From Franconibacter pulveris DSM 19144 (GTDB lineage Bacteria; Pseudomonadota; Gammaproteobacteria; Enterobacterales; Enterobacteriaceae), in assembly GCA_000621185.1 (NCBI GenBank), contig KK211221.1, positions 248,001 to 312,000 of the forward strand: DNA of 64,000 nt. Direction: 5' to 3'. Below, one piece after another: positions 8,717 through 17,626 of this stretch. Within the stretch, counting starts at the first letter, position 1, and the number at the start of each line of letters is the position of its first letter. A program made the translations under genes and the position numbers. The notes under the pieces are model-generated. The model was not told where the DNA came from, did no database searches, and worked only from the letters and a program-made list of their open reading frames with translations.

Positions 8717-10162
8717 ATGCACGAGCCGCAGCCTGTGCTGGTGCTGGGTGCCAGCGGCTATGTCGGCCAGCACCTGACCCGTCGTCTGAGCGCGGCGGGT
8801 TATCCGGTGCGCGCTGCGGCCCGGCATATCGAACCGCTGGAGAGACTCGCTCTCCCGGGCGTTGTCTGCCACACGCTGGATCTACAATGGCCGGAAGGGC
8901 TTCCCGCCCTGCTCGCTGGCGTAGATACGCTCTATTACCTGGTGCACAGCATGGGCGAAGGCGAGGCGTTTATCGCCCATGAACGCCAGGCGGCGCTCAA
9001 CGTGCGCGACGCGCTACGCGAAACGCCGGTGCGCCAGATAATCTACCTCAGCTCGCTGCAAACGCCGCCGGGCGAAATGCCCTCCGATCACCTGCGCGCC
9101 CGTCAGATGACGGCGGATATTCTGCGCGACGCGGGCGTCCCGGTGACAGAACTGCGCGCCGGAATCATCGTCGGCGCCGGTTCAGCCGCTTTTGAAGTGA
9201 TGCGCGATATGGTGCACAACCTGCCGGTATTAACGCCGCCGCGCTGGGTGCGTTCACGCACCACGCCGATTGCGCTGGAGAATTTGCTCCATTACCTGCT
9301 TGAACTATTACATCGTCCCGCCGCCGTCCATCGGGTTTTCGAAGCCGCCGGGCCGGAGGTACTGAGTTATCAGGAACAGTTTGAACGCTTTATGGCGATA
9401 AGCGGACAGCGCCGCCCGCTTATTCCTTTGCCGCTGCCGACAAGCTGGATCTCCGTCTGGTTTTTGAACGCTATCACGTCCGTACCGCCCTACATCGCCC
9501 GGGCGCTAATCCAGGGGTTAAAGCATGACCTGCTGGCGGATGATCGGGCGCTGCGTGAGCTCATCCCCCAGCGGTTGATAAGCTTTGACGAGGCCGTGCG
9601 CGCCACGCTCGAAAAAGAGACGCAGCTGGCTAATCGCGACGACTGGGGCGACGATCCGCGGGCTTGCGCCCGCTGGCGCGCTGACTACGGTTATTATCCA
9701 AAACAGGCGGGTCATACGGTGCATACCCGCGCAAGTCTCGGCGCGTTATGGGAGGTGGTTAACCGCATCGGCGGGCGGGAGGGTTATTTCTTTGCTAATG
9801 TTCTCTGGCGAATCCGGGGCGCGCTTGACCTGCTTGCGGGCCACCGGCTTCCTCGCGGCCGCCCTGCTCGCCCTTATCTGCAAACCGGCGACGCCGTGGA
9901 CAGCTGGCGCGTGCTGGTGGCCGAGCCGCAGGCCCAGCTGACGCTGCTTTTTGGGATGAAAGCGCCAGGTCTGGGGCGGCTGGTTTTTACGCTGCGTGAT
10001 AAGGGAAGCTACCGCACGCTCGACGTTCGCGCCTGGTGGCATCCGCACGGCATGGCCGGGCTGCTTTACTGGCTGGCGATGTTTCCGGCGCACCTGTTTA
10101 TCTTTCGCGGTATGGCGCAGCAGATTGCGCGGCGAGCGGAACGAATAACTTCTGAAACATAG
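8717..10162 (+). CDS. ybjT: NAD(P)-binding SDR-type protein YbjT with DUF2867 domain
   Basis: A 481-residue protein with an N-terminal Rossmann fold shown by [18 protein letters not shown] at residue 7 and [10 protein letters not shown] near residue 110, typical of atypical short-chain dehydrogenases. The C-terminal third (from about residue 330) is the DUF2867 region, ending with a hydrophobic stretch [16 protein letters not shown] that may attach it to the membrane. The function is unknown. It begins 9 bases after ltaE with AAGGAA, so it is translationally close to it. Confidence 0.93.
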   Translation: MHEPQPVLVLGASGYVGQHLTRRLSAAGYPVRAAARHIEPLERLALPGVVCHTLDLQWPEGLPALLAGVDTLYYLVHSMGEGEAFIAHERQAALNVRDALRETPVRQIIYLSSLQTPPGEMPSDHLRARQMTADILRDAGVPVTELRAGIIVGAGSAAFEVMRDMVHNLPVLTPPRWVRSRTTPIALENLLHYLLELLHRPAAVHRVFEAAGPEVLSYQEQFERFMAISGQRRPLIPLPLPTSWISVWFLNAITSVPPYIARALIQGLKHDLLADDRALRELIPQRLISFDEAVRATLEKETQLANRDDWGDDPRACARWRADYGYYPKQAGHTVHTRASLGALWEVVNRIGGREGYFFANVLWRIRGALDLLAGHRLPRGRPARPYLQTGDAVDSWRVLVAEPQAQLTLLFGMKAPGLGRLVFTLRDKGSYRTLDVRAWWHPHGMAGLLYWLAMFPAHLFIFRGMAQQIARRAERITSET

Positions 10163-10255
10163 GCCTGCACGTGGATTCTTACGCTTATCCCATTGCATAG
10201 CGGCGGATTTAACGGAAGAATGCGCGGCACAATCTTTTCTGCACAGTGAGTCGAC

Positions 10256-11272
10256 ATGAAGGTACTGGTCACGGGCGCCACCAGCGGTTTAGGCCGAAAC
10301 GCGGTCGAGTTTTTACGTCGTAAAGGCCTTACCGTTCGGGCTACCGGCAACAACGAAGCGATGGGCAAGCTGCTGACCAAAATGGGCGCGGAGTTTGTCC
10401 ATGCTGACCTGACGGATCTGGTCTCTTCGCAGGCCAAAGTGATGCTGGCCGATATCGACACGCTGTGGCACTGTTCCAGCTTTACCGCGCCCTGGGGCAC
10501 CCAGGAGGTTTTCGATCTCGCGAATGTGCGCGCCACCCGCCGTCTGGGCGAGTGGGCGGTCGCCTGGGGCGTGCGCAACTTTGTGCATCTTTCTTCTCCG
10601 GCGCTCTATTTTGACTATCACCACCACCTGGACATTCAGGAAGATTTTCGTCCGGCGCGCTATGCCAACGAGTTCGCTCGCAGCAAGGCGGCAAGCGAGG
10701 AGGTGGTTCAACTGCTGGCGCAGGCCAACCCGCAAACGCGCTTCACCATTTTGCGTCCGCAAAGCCTGTTCGGACCACACGATACTGTTTTCTTTCCCCG
10801 TCTGGTGCAGATGATGCGCCATTATGGCAGCGTACTGCTGCCGCGCGGCGGCGAAGCGCTGGTGGACATGACCTACTATGAAAACGCGGTCCATGCGATG
10901 TGGCTCGCCAGCAGCAGCGAATGCGATACGCTCGCCTCCGGCCGGGCCTATAACATCGCCAACGGCGAACCACGCCCGCTGCGGGTTATCGTACAAAAGC
11001 TTATCGACGCGCTGGGGATAAGCTGCCGCATTCGCTCGGTGCCCTACCCGATGCTCGATTTGGTTGCGCGAAGCCTGGAGCGCATGGGCAACAAAGCGGC
11101 CAAAGAGCCGGTGCTGACCCACTACGGCGTATCGAAGCTGAATTTTGACTTTACGCTGGATATCCGCCGCGCCGAAACGGAGCTTGGCTATCAGCCGGTG
11201 GTGTCGCTGGATGAAGGGATTGAACGCACCGCCTTCTGGCTGCGGGATCACGGGAAGCTGCACCGGGGATAA
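10256..11272 (+). CDS. ybjS: NAD-dependent epimerase/dehydratase-family protein YbjS
   Basis: A 338-residue extended SDR protein related to 3-beta-hydroxysteroid dehydrogenases and sugar epimerases. It opens with [20 protein letters not shown], the G-x2-G-x2-G dinucleotide loop. A Ser-Ser pair and Tyr in [14 protein letters not shown], followed by [11 protein letters not shown] with a lysine, take the place of the usual S/Y-x3-K catalytic set. The substrate is unknown. It follows ybjT by 93 bases, as in K-12, and is followed by a long non-coding stretch. Confidence 0.93.
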   Translation: MKVLVTGATSGLGRNAVEFLRRKGLTVRATGNNEAMGKLLTKMGAEFVHADLTDLVSSQAKVMLADIDTLWHCSSFTAPWGTQEVFDLANVRATRRLGEWAVAWGVRNFVHLSSPALYFDYHHHLDIQEDFRPARYANEFARSKAASEEVVQLLAQANPQTRFTILRPQSLFGPHDTVFFPRLVQMMRHYGSVLLPRGGEALVDMTYYENAVHAMWLASSSECDTLASGRAYNIANGEPRPLRVIVQKLIDALGISCRIRSVPYPMLDLVARSLERMGNKAAKEPVLTHYGVSKLNFDFTLDIRRAETELGYQPVVSLDEGIERTAFWLRDHGKLHRG

Positions 11273-11682
11273 GCAATACAGCGCAGCGCCTGGCGGGTGA
11301 TGCGCTTAGCCACCCGACAAAATACAAAGCTTATTTCTGTCTTTGCCGCATCATCACCCTAACTTTCTTATTCAACCAGTCAGCAATGTTGTTCATCCGG
11401 CCTCTAAATCGCCTCCGCTTTTTCAGGGCGGATGGCACGCACCGGGTGTTCAAAAATGCCGGGCGCCATTATCCGTAAAGAGGCGAGGCCCATGGATAGG
11501 CCGGTTAAGCGGCATGAACCGAGCTGGTTAAGGGGGCGGCGGGCCCCCTTAACACCTTTGCGTGAAGAAAGCGGACATAAGTAACCTGCACTCTGGGTAC
11601 ATAACCCTTCTCCTCACCCGAATATCTGCCGTTAACAGGTAAGGCGGATAAGCGCAGCGGCGAACGTCGCCTTCAAGAACGC
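11273..11682. other. 410-base non-coding region with structured elements between ybjS and amiD
   Basis: No convincing gene is present. From left to right it holds a REP-like palindrome at 11294-11316 (CGGGTG ... CACCCG), an open frame of 42 codons at 11456-11584 without a ribosome binding site, a very strong hairpin at 11527-11553, and a second weak palindrome AAGGCG ... CGCCTT at 11641-11673. The genes on both sides converge, so the region should also end both transcripts, yet no classical T-run terminator is visible. Confidence 0.6.
11527..11553. repeat. 11-bp perfect hairpin in the ybjS-amiD gap
   Basis: GTTAAGGGGGC (11527-11537) pairs perfectly with GCCCCCTTAAC (11543-11553) around a 5-base loop. 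Neither strand shows a T-run after it, so it is not a standard intrinsic terminator. It lies inside the 42-codon open frame, whose reading may be accidental. Confidence 0.6.
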
Positions 11683-12513
11683 TCACCCCTGCCCATATTT
11701 TTCCAGCAGCGCCTGCGCTATCGCTTCGGTTTCGGCATCCGCCAGGCCATCGTACCGCGCCGGGCGAAAATGCATCTGGAACGCGGTAATCACCCGCTTG
11801 CGCTGCGCGTCGGTCAGCTCCGGCTTCACCTCGTAGCCATAGCGGTCGAGCAGCGTCAGCAGTTCGGCTTCGTCCACCGGCTCATAAGGCGCGCGGCCCG
11901 CCAGGTAAAAAGCGACGCGGTCTGAATTCGGCCATGCGCCGATGCCCTGAGCGGCGAGCTGGCGCCAGGGGAAAAGCGGGCCCGGGTCGTCTTTACGCTG
12001 CGGCGCGACATCAGAGTGCGCCACCACGTTGGCGGGGTTAATCTGGTAGCGCTGGATAATATCGCGGGCGAGTTTCGCCAGCACCGCTATCTGGGGCGCG
12101 CTGAAAGGAGCGAAGTGCTTCTGCCCCGCCACGTTCCGCCAGCCGCGGTTTTCAAGCTCGATGCCGACAGAGGTATCGTTAATCCGCGTCGCCCCTCGCC
12201 AGTAGCTGATGCCCGCATGCCAGGCGAGATCCCGCTCCGGCACCAGTTGCCAGATAACCGGCTTACCGCCTTTTTCCGGTGGAATGGCGGGAATCAGGTA
12301 ATGCGAGCTTACGTTGCGGTCGGTAAGCGTGGCGAGCGAGCTGTCGAAATCATCCGCCGTATAGTGAATAACCAGCACTTTTACGCGCGGATACGCCGCC
12401 TGCGCCTGCCGCCGGACATCTACTTGATAATCGCCGCGATCGAGTATTCCCTTTTCGCCCGCACACCCTGCGAGCAGCGCCGCCACAATAAGCGGCCAAC
12501 AAAAACGCTTCAT
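11683..12513 (-). CDS. amiD: N-acetylmuramoyl-L-alanine amidase AmiD (outer-membrane lipoprotein)
   Basis: A 276-residue lipoprotein with signal peptide [17 protein letters not shown]; the lipobox LLAGC gives Cys17 as the lipidation site. The amidase_2 (T7 lysozyme-like) domain contains [12 protein letters not shown] with the first zinc His, [12 protein letters not shown], and [16 protein letters not shown] with the second His. The C-terminal 70 residues form the peptidoglycan-binding helical domain. AmiD cleaves the amide between MurNAc and the peptide in the periplasm and takes part in wall recycling. Its ATG overlaps the TGA of ybjQ (ATGA), so the two are translationally coupled. Confidence 0.96.
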   Translation of the reverse strand: MKRFCWPLIVAALLAGCAGEKGILDRGDYQVDVRRQAQAAYPRVKVLVIHYTADDFDSSLATLTDRNVSSHYLIPAIPPEKGGKPVIWQLVPERDLAWHAGISYWRGATRINDTSVGIELENRGWRNVAGQKHFAPFSAPQIAVLAKLARDIIQRYQINPANVVAHSDVAPQRKDDPGPLFPWRQLAAQGIGAWPNSDRVAFYLAGRAPYEPVDEAELLTLLDRYGYEVKPELTDAQRKRVITAFQMHFRPARYDGLADAETEAIAQALLEKYGQG

Positions 12514-12833
12514 CGACGGGTTTTCACCGCCGTGCCGGTGACGCTCACCATCAGCATGCTGCTCTCTTTGCCCACGGTTTCGTAGTCGATATCAATACCG
12601 ACCACCGCGTCCGCGCCAAGGGCCGCCGCCTGCTCGCCCAGTTCGCGAAAAGCGATTTCCCGCGCCTTGCGCAGCTCTTTTTCATAGGCGCCGGAGCGGC
12701 CGCCGACGATATCGCGAATGCCGGCGAAAAAGTCGCGAAAGATGTTGGCGCCGAGGATCGCCTCCCCGGTGACCACGCCGCAATACTCAACGATGACCTG
12801 TCCTTCAAGCGTAGGGGTGGTGGAAAATTGCAT
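12510..12833 (-). CDS. ybjQ: YbjQ/UPF0145 heavy-metal-binding-domain family protein
   Basis: A 107-residue cytoplasmic protein matching E. coli YbjQ from [20 protein letters not shown] to the end. The family forms pentamers and has a conserved [16 protein letters not shown] segment; its function is not known. A strong AAAAGGAG precedes the ATG. It is the first gene of a ybjQ-amiD operon and diverges from ybjP. Confidence 0.95.
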   Translation of the reverse strand: MQFSTTPTLEGQVIVEYCGVVTGEAILGANIFRDFFAGIRDIVGGRSGAYEKELRKAREIAFRELGEQAAALGADAVVGIDIDYETVGKESSMLMVSVTGTAVKTRR

Positions 12834-12960
12834 GGGTTTCTCCTTTTGGCTATCAATGCGTTAGCAGACAATACCAGACGCAAACTGGCGACGATACGCT
12901 ATGCTAAAAATGTCCTGTGACAAGAAACGTAGTCCTGCTTACGAGAATAAGGAAATGAAA

Positions 12961-13491
12961 ATGCGCCATTCCGCTCTGTTTTTAGCGCTGCCTTGCGCTC
13001 TGATGCTCAGCGCCTGCACCACTCCCGTCACTCCGGCGTTCAAGGATATTGGCTCGCGCAGCGGACCCTGTGTGGAAGGCGGCCCTGACGCCGTCGCGCA
13101 GCAATTTTACGACTATCGCATCGCGCATCGCAGCCAGGGGTTAAACGATCTTAGCGCCCTGCGCCCTTACTTAAGCGATTCGCTTTATGAACAGTTGCAG
13201 AGCGCAAGCCGTGAGAACCAACCGCAAAATGCTTTCCTGCGCAGCGACCCTTTCACCAGCCGCACCGACGCCGCGCAAACCGCGAAGGTCGACAGCGCTT
13301 CCCGCATCCCGAATACCGATGCGCGTAATATTCCGCTGCGCGTGGTTTTCAACCAGGGGAGCCAGCAATGGCGGGATGAAGTGCTGATGATCCGCGAAGG
13401 CCAGTGCTGGGCGGTAGATGATGTTCGCTACCTGGGCGGCGCCATGCATGCCCCTTCCGGCACGCTGCGCCAGTCGCTGGAGCATCGTTAA
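12961..13491 (+). CDS. ybjP: Lipoprotein YbjP (DUF3828)
   Basis: A 176-residue lipoprotein with signal peptide ending LMLSAC, which sets Cys as residue 18 or so of the chosen start. The mature part (GPCVEGGPDAVAQQFYDYR ... RDEVLMIREGQCW) aligns along its length with E. coli YbjP. The role is unknown. I chose the ATG at 12961 because TAAGGA lies seven bases upstream and it gives a normal signal peptide; upstream ATGs at 12901 and 12955 would add a charged leader that spoils it. Confidence 0.92.
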   Translation: MRHSALFLALPCALMLSACTTPVTPAFKDIGSRSGPCVEGGPDAVAQQFYDYRIAHRSQGLNDLSALRPYLSDSLYEQLQSASRENQPQNAFLRSDPFTSRTDAAQTAKVDSASRIPNTDARNIPLRVVFNQGSQQWRDEVLMIREGQCWAVDDVRYLGGAMHAPSGTLRQSLEHR

Positions 13492-13619
13492 GCGGCCTGC
13501 GGGGGGCGGACAGAGGTTCAAGTAAATAGTCTGGCTTAGCGCCGTTACGCCGACATTTATCCTTGCCTGCTACCCGCCCCGCTATTTTGTGCTAAGTTTA
13601 AAGCGGTTATCTGGATGAT

Positions 13620-13658
13620 TTTAAGTTTTAACGCACAAATATTGCATAACTATTCTGC
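13620..13658 (+). promoter_or_regulatory. Candidate double ARG box upstream of artPIQM
   Basis: Two 18-base half-operators separated by 3 bases can be drawn: 13620-13637 (about 6 of 10 core matches) and 13641-13658, whose core TGCAT-AACT-ATTCT matches the ARG consensus TGAAT-W4-ATTCA at 8 of 10. The spacing is what ArgR hexamers need. The left box is weak. Confidence 0.35.
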
Positions 13659-13702
13659 TGGCGATACTATTCGCGGTCTCAATTGCTATTCAACTGCTAC
13701 GC

Positions 13703-14431
13703 ATGAGTATTCAACTAAACGGCATTAATTGTTATTACGGCGCTCATCAGGCGCTGTTTGATATCACCCTCGATTGTCCACAGGGCGAAACGCTGGTGCT
13801 GCTTGGTCCAAGCGGCGCGGGCAAAAGCTCGCTGCTGCGCGTACTCAACCTGCTTGAGATGCCGCGTTCCGGCCAACTCAGCATTGCGGGCAACCGGTTC
13901 GACTTCTCAAAAGCGCCTGGCGATAAAGCGATTCGCGAGCTGCGCCAGAATGTGGGCATGGTTTTCCAGCAATATAACCTCTGGCCGCATCTCACCGTGT
14001 TGCAGAACCTCATCGAAGCGCCCTGCCGCGTATTGGGCTTAAGCAAAGACGAGGCGCGCAAGCGTGCCGACAAGCTGCTTGAGCGGTTGCGCCTGACGCC
14101 ATACGTTGATCGCTATCCTCTGCACCTCTCCGGCGGTCAGCAGCAACGCGTGGCCATTGCCCGCGCGCTGATGATGGAGCCGCAGGTTTTACTGTTTGAC
14201 GAACCTACCGCGGCGCTGGACCCGGAGATCACCGCGCAAATCGTCAGTATTATTCGCGAGCTGTCGCAAACCGGCATTACTCAGGTGATTGTGACGCACG
14301 AAGTGGAAGTGGCGCGCAAAACCGCCAGCCGCGTGGTCTATATGGAAAATGGCCATATCATTGAACAGGGGGATGCGAGTTGCTTCACCCACCCGCAGAC
14401 CGATGCGTTTAAACATTACTTATCTCACTGA
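13703..14431 (+). CDS. artP: Arginine ABC transporter ATP-binding subunit
   Basis: A 242-residue ABC ATPase that powers arginine uptake through ArtQ-ArtM. Walker A is [16 protein letters not shown] near residue 36, the Q-loop [11 protein letters not shown] near 86, the signature [16 protein letters not shown] near 140, Walker [14 protein letters not shown] near 160 and the H-loop IVTHE near 196. All catalytic residues are intact. The artI start follows 20 bases after its stop, as the first step of an artPIQM operon. Confidence 0.98.
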   Translation: MSIQLNGINCYYGAHQALFDITLDCPQGETLVLLGPSGAGKSSLLRVLNLLEMPRSGQLSIAGNRFDFSKAPGDKAIRELRQNVGMVFQQYNLWPHLTVLQNLIEAPCRVLGLSKDEARKRADKLLERLRLTPYVDRYPLHLSGGQQQRVAIARALMMEPQVLLFDEPTAALDPEITAQIVSIIRELSQTGITQVIVTHEVEVARKTASRVVYMENGHIIEQGDASCFTHPQTDAFKHYLSH

Positions 14432-14451
14432 TGCAGATCGGGAAAATGACA

Positions 14452-15183
14452 ATGAAAAAAGTATTACTTGCCGCGCTGCTTGCCAGCGTCAGCCTTTCCG
14501 CCACCGCAGCACAGACCATTCGTTTCGCGACCGAAGCTTCCTATCCTCCGTTTGAGTCGATGGACGCCAGCAATAAAATCGTCGGTTTCGACGTGGATCT
14601 GGCAAACGCGCTCTGCAAAGAGATTGACGCCACCTGCACTTTCACCAACCAGGCATTCGACAGCCTGATCCCAAGCCTGAAGTTTAAACGCTTCGACGCG
14701 GTGATGGCGGGGATGGATATTACGCCGGAACGCCAGAAGCAGGTGCTGTTCACCACCCCGTATTATGACAACTCTGCGCTGTTCATCGGTCAGCAGGGTA
14801 AATTTACCAGCCTCGAACAGCTGAAAGGCAAGCGCGTGGGCGTGCAGAACGGCACGACTCACCAGAAATACATCAACGACAAACACCCGGAAATTACTAC
14901 CGTACCGTATGACAGCTACCAGAACGCGAAGCTGGATTTGCAAAACGGCCGTATCGACGCGGTGTTTGGCGACACGGCCGTCGTTACCGAATGGCTGAAA
15001 GCGAACCCGAAACTGGCCGCCGTGGGCGACAAAGTGACGGATAAAGCTTATTTCGGCACCGGTCTTGGCATCGCGGTTCGTCAGGGCAACACCGACCTGC
15101 AGCAGAAATTCAATACTGCGCTGGAAAAGGTGAAGAAAGACGGCACCTACGACGCCATCTACAAAAAATGGTTCCAGAAGTAA
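14452..15183 (+). CDS. artI: Periplasmic basic-amino-acid-binding protein ArtI
   Basis: A 243-residue solute-binding protein of the polar amino acid family. The Sec signal peptide MKKVLLAALLASVSLSATAA is followed by a mature part starting QTIRFATEASYPPFES, the family signature. GFDVDLANALCKEI and GMDITPERQKQVLFT follow, all shared with ArtJ (see 16848). I chose the ATG at 14452 over the one at 14446, since it gives the standard MKK-type signal. ArtI's ligand in E. coli is not fully settled; arginine or another cationic amino acid is likely. Confidence 0.96.
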   Translation: MKKVLLAALLASVSLSATAAQTIRFATEASYPPFESMDASNKIVGFDVDLANALCKEIDATCTFTNQAFDSLIPSLKFKRFDAVMAGMDITPERQKQVLFTTPYYDNSALFIGQQGKFTSLEQLKGKRVGVQNGTTHQKYINDKHPEITTVPYDSYQNAKLDLQNGRIDAVFGDTAVVTEWLKANPKLAAVGDKVTDKAYFGTGLGIAVRQGNTDLQQKFNTALEKVKKDGTYDAIYKKWFQK

Positions 15184-15191
15184 TCGCCTGA

Positions 15192-15908
15192 ATGAACGAT
15201 ATGTTTCCTTTAGCAAGCGCCGCCGGGATGACCGTCGGCCTTGCCGTTTGCGCGCTTATCATCGGCCTCGTGCTGGCGATGATTTTCGCCGTCTGGGAGT
15301 CGGCGAAATGGCGGCCCGTGGCGTGGATAGCCACCGCGCTGGTGACTATTTTGCGCGGCCTGCCGGAAATTCTGGTGGTGCTGTTTATCTATTTCGGCTC
15401 CTCCCAACTGCTGCTCCTGCTCTCCGATGGTTTCAACATTAACCTCGGATTTGCGCAAATTCCGGTGCAGATGCAGATTGAGAATTTCGACGTCAGCCCG
15501 TTCCTGTGCGGCGTTATCGCCCTCTCCCTGCTCTATTCGGCTTATGCTTCGCAGACCCTGCGCGGCGCGCTTAAAGCGGTGCCGGTCGGCCAGTGGGAAT
15601 CGGGGCAGGCGCTGGGATTGTCCAAAACCGCGATTTTCTTTCGCCTGGTGATGCCACAGATGTGGCGCCACGCGCTGCCTGGCCTCGGCAACCAGTGGCT
15701 GGTGCTGCTGAAAGATACCGCACTGGTGTCGCTGATTAGCGTTAACGACCTGATGCTGCAAACAAAAAGCATCGCCACCCGCACCCAGGAGCCTTTTACC
15801 TGGTACATTATCGCGGCGGCGATTTACCTGGTTATCACGCTTATCAGCCAGTATGTGCTCAACCATATCGATCGTCGCGCCACGCGTTTTGAACGGAGAC
15901 CAGGCTAA
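15192..15908 (+). CDS. artQ: Arginine ABC transporter permease ArtQ
   Basis: A 238-residue inner-membrane permease with five predicted helices. The EAA-type coupling loop is visible around [20 protein letters not shown] (residues about 118-137), where ArtP docks. [15 protein letters not shown] is the conserved HisMQ-family segment. The stop overlaps the ArtM start (TAATG), so ArtQ and ArtM, which form the heterodimeric pore, are translationally coupled. Confidence 0.97.
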   Translation: MNDMFPLASAAGMTVGLAVCALIIGLVLAMIFAVWESAKWRPVAWIATALVTILRGLPEILVVLFIYFGSSQLLLLLSDGFNINLGFAQIPVQMQIENFDVSPFLCGVIALSLLYSAYASQTLRGALKAVPVGQWESGQALGLSKTAIFFRLVMPQMWRHALPGLGNQWLVLLKDTALVSLISVNDLMLQTKSIATRTQEPFTWYIIAAAIYLVITLISQYVLNHIDRRATRFERRPG

Positions 15909-16576
15909 TGCTGGATTATTTACCTGAGCTCCTCAAAGGGCTGCATACCAGCCTGACGCTGACCGCGGCCTCTATTGTCGTCGCGCTGCTGCTTTCGCTT
16001 ATCTTCACCATCATCCTGACGTTGAAAACGCCGGTGCTGGTGTGGATTGTGCGCGGCTACATTACGCTTTTTACCGGCACGCCGCTGCTGGTGCAGATCT
16101 TCCTGATTTACTACGGACCGGGGCAATTTCCTTCATTGCAGAATTACCCGGCGCTGTGGCATTTGCTCTCCGAGCCCTGGCTGTGCGCGCTGATTGCGCT
16201 TTCGCTCAACTCGGCGGCCTATACCACGCAGCTGTTTTACGGAGCGATCCGCGCTATTCCCGAAGGCCAGTGGCAATCCTGCGGGGCGCTGGGGATGAGC
16301 AAGAAAGACACGCTCGCTATTTTGCTGCCCTATGCGTTCAAGCGCGCGCTCTCGTCTTATTCCAACGAAGTGGTGTTGGTGTTTAAGAGCACTTCGCTCG
16401 CTTACACCATCACGCTGATGGAAGTGATGGGCCACGGGCAACTGCTGTACGGACGCACCTACGACGTGATGGTGTTCGGCGCGGCGGGTGTTATCTACCT
16501 TATCGTCAACGGCCTGCTGACGCTGCTGATGCGCCTGGTTGAACGCCGCGCGCTGGCGTTTGAGCGCCGCAGTTAA
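15908..16576 (+). CDS. artM: Arginine ABC transporter permease ArtM
   Basis: A 222-residue partner permease of ArtQ. It has the HisMQ-family segment LFTGTPLLVQIFLIYYG and the coupling loop FYGAIRAIPEGQWQSCGALG near residue 115. The operon ends here; a short hairpin of CCCCTTC/GAAGGGG directly after the stop lacks a T-run. Confidence 0.97.
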   Translation: MLDYLPELLKGLHTSLTLTAASIVVALLLSLIFTIILTLKTPVLVWIVRGYITLFTGTPLLVQIFLIYYGPGQFPSLQNYPALWHLLSEPWLCALIALSLNSAAYTTQLFYGAIRAIPEGQWQSCGALGMSKKDTLAILLPYAFKRALSSYSNEVVLVFKSTSLAYTITLMEVMGHGQLLYGRTYDVMVFGAAGVIYLIVNGLLTLLMRLVERRALAFERRS

Positions 16577-16637
16577 CCCCCTTCCAGGAGAAGGGGCGCT
16601 GCGCCGTTGGTTGCCCAGTGTTCTTGCCTGACGTTCT

Positions 16638-16663
16638 GGCGGGTAGCGATTCGCTTACCCGCC
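16638..16663. repeat. REP-like palindrome
   Basis: GGCGGGTA and TACCCGCC form an 8-bp stem around the loop GCGATTCGCT. Near-copies of the same palindrome occur at 60804-60827 and, degenerate, at 11294-11316 and about 48835-48858, always between genes and with GCTTCGCTT-like loops. This marks a dispersed intergenic repeat family of this genome. Confidence 0.65.
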
Positions 16664-16739
16664 CCACTCAAAGCACGTTTATCTGCAGACCCGCCTTACC
16701 GAAGCCCCAGCCCTCCCCCCGTCCGGGAAGAGGTTTGCC

Positions 16740-16778
16740 TGCAAATAATTATACATTTTTATTGCATATAAATTCATT
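16740..16778 (+). promoter_or_regulatory. Double ARG box (ArgR operator) of artJ
   Basis: Two 18-base ARG boxes are separated by exactly 3 bases. The right box (16761-16778) has core TGCAT-ATAA-ATTCA, 9 of 10 to the consensus; the left box (16740-16757) has core CAAAT-AATT-ATACA, 7 of 10. The 18-3-18 layout is the standard ArgR hexamer target, and artJ is an arginine-repressed gene in E. coli. The site lies 70-108 bases before the artJ start. Confidence 0.75.
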
Positions 16779-16847
16779 AAATGGCATGGTGTTTTCACGC
16801 CGGGCAAACGGTGAAATAAAACAAGATTGACAGACGGGAGCTTCACG

Positions 16848-17579
16848 ATGAAAAAACTCATTCTGGCCGCCATACTCGCTGGCGCCGCATTCCACGCCGC
16901 TGCGGCAGAAAAAATCAGCTTCGGTTCTTCCGCGACATATCCTCCTTTTGAGTCGCTGGATGCGAACAACCAGATTGTCGGATTTGATATCGATCTGGCG
17001 AAAGCATTATGCAAACAAATGCAGGTAGAATGCACATTTACCAACCACGCGTTCGACAGCCTGATCCCGTCGCTGAAATTTAAAAAATATGACGCTGTGA
17101 TTTCGGGTATGGATATCACGCCGGAGCGCCAGAAGCAGGTCGCGTTTACCGCCCCTTATTACGCTAACTCCGCCGTGGTTATCGCCAAAAAAGGCGCCTA
17201 TAAGTCTTTTGCCGACCTGAAAGGCAAACGCATTGGCATGGAAAACGGCACCACGCACCAGAAATACCTGCAGGATAAGCACCCGGAAGTGAAAACCGTG
17301 GCGTATGACAGCTACCAGAATGCGATTATCGACCTGAAAAACGGTCGTCTGGATGGAGTGTTTGGCGATACCGCTGTGGTAAACGAATGGCTGAAGAGCA
17401 ACCCGCAACTCGGCACCGCGACCGAGAAAGTGACCGACCCGCAATATTTCGGCACCGGCCTTGGCATTGCAGTACGCCCGGATAACGTGGCGCTGCTGAA
17501 GAAACTGAACGACGCGCTGGCTGCCATTAAAGCGGACGGCACGTATCAGAAAATCAGCGACCAGTGGTTCCCGCAGTAA
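16848..17579 (+). CDS. artJ: Periplasmic arginine-binding protein ArtJ
   Basis: A 243-residue solute-binding protein with signal peptide MKKLILAAILAGAAFHAAAA and mature start EKISFGSSATYPPFES. It is a paralogue of ArtI with the same motif order (GFDIDLAKALCKQM, GMDITPERQKQVAFT, GTTHQKYLQDKHPEVKTV). In E. coli ArtJ binds L-arginine with high affinity and feeds ArtQMP. It has its own promoter with a double ARG box and its own terminator. I chose the ATG at 16848, preceded by GACGGGAG, rather than an upstream start. Confidence 0.97.
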   Translation: MKKLILAAILAGAAFHAAAAEKISFGSSATYPPFESLDANNQIVGFDIDLAKALCKQMQVECTFTNHAFDSLIPSLKFKKYDAVISGMDITPERQKQVAFTAPYYANSAVVIAKKGAYKSFADLKGKRIGMENGTTHQKYLQDKHPEVKTVAYDSYQNAIIDLKNGRLDGVFGDTAVVNEWLKSNPQLGTATEKVTDPQYFGTGLGIAVRPDNVALLKKLNDALAAIKADGTYQKISDQWFPQ

Positions 17580-17596
17580 CAATAAACACGCATGGT

Positions 17597-17626
17597 AAGG
17601 CCCGCACTACGCGGGCCTTTATTTTT
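17597..17626. terminator. Terminator shared by artJ and the convergent hydrolase gene
   Basis: Stem AAGGCCCGC / GCGGGCCTT with loop ACTAC, followed by TATTTTT. The hydrolase's stop codon lies in the T-rich tail on the other strand. Confidence 0.92.

Noticed and set aside
11456-11584. 42-codon frame in the ybjS-amiD gap as a small protein gene
   Set aside because: No ribosome binding site, and a strong hairpin lies inside it; kept as a structural observation only.
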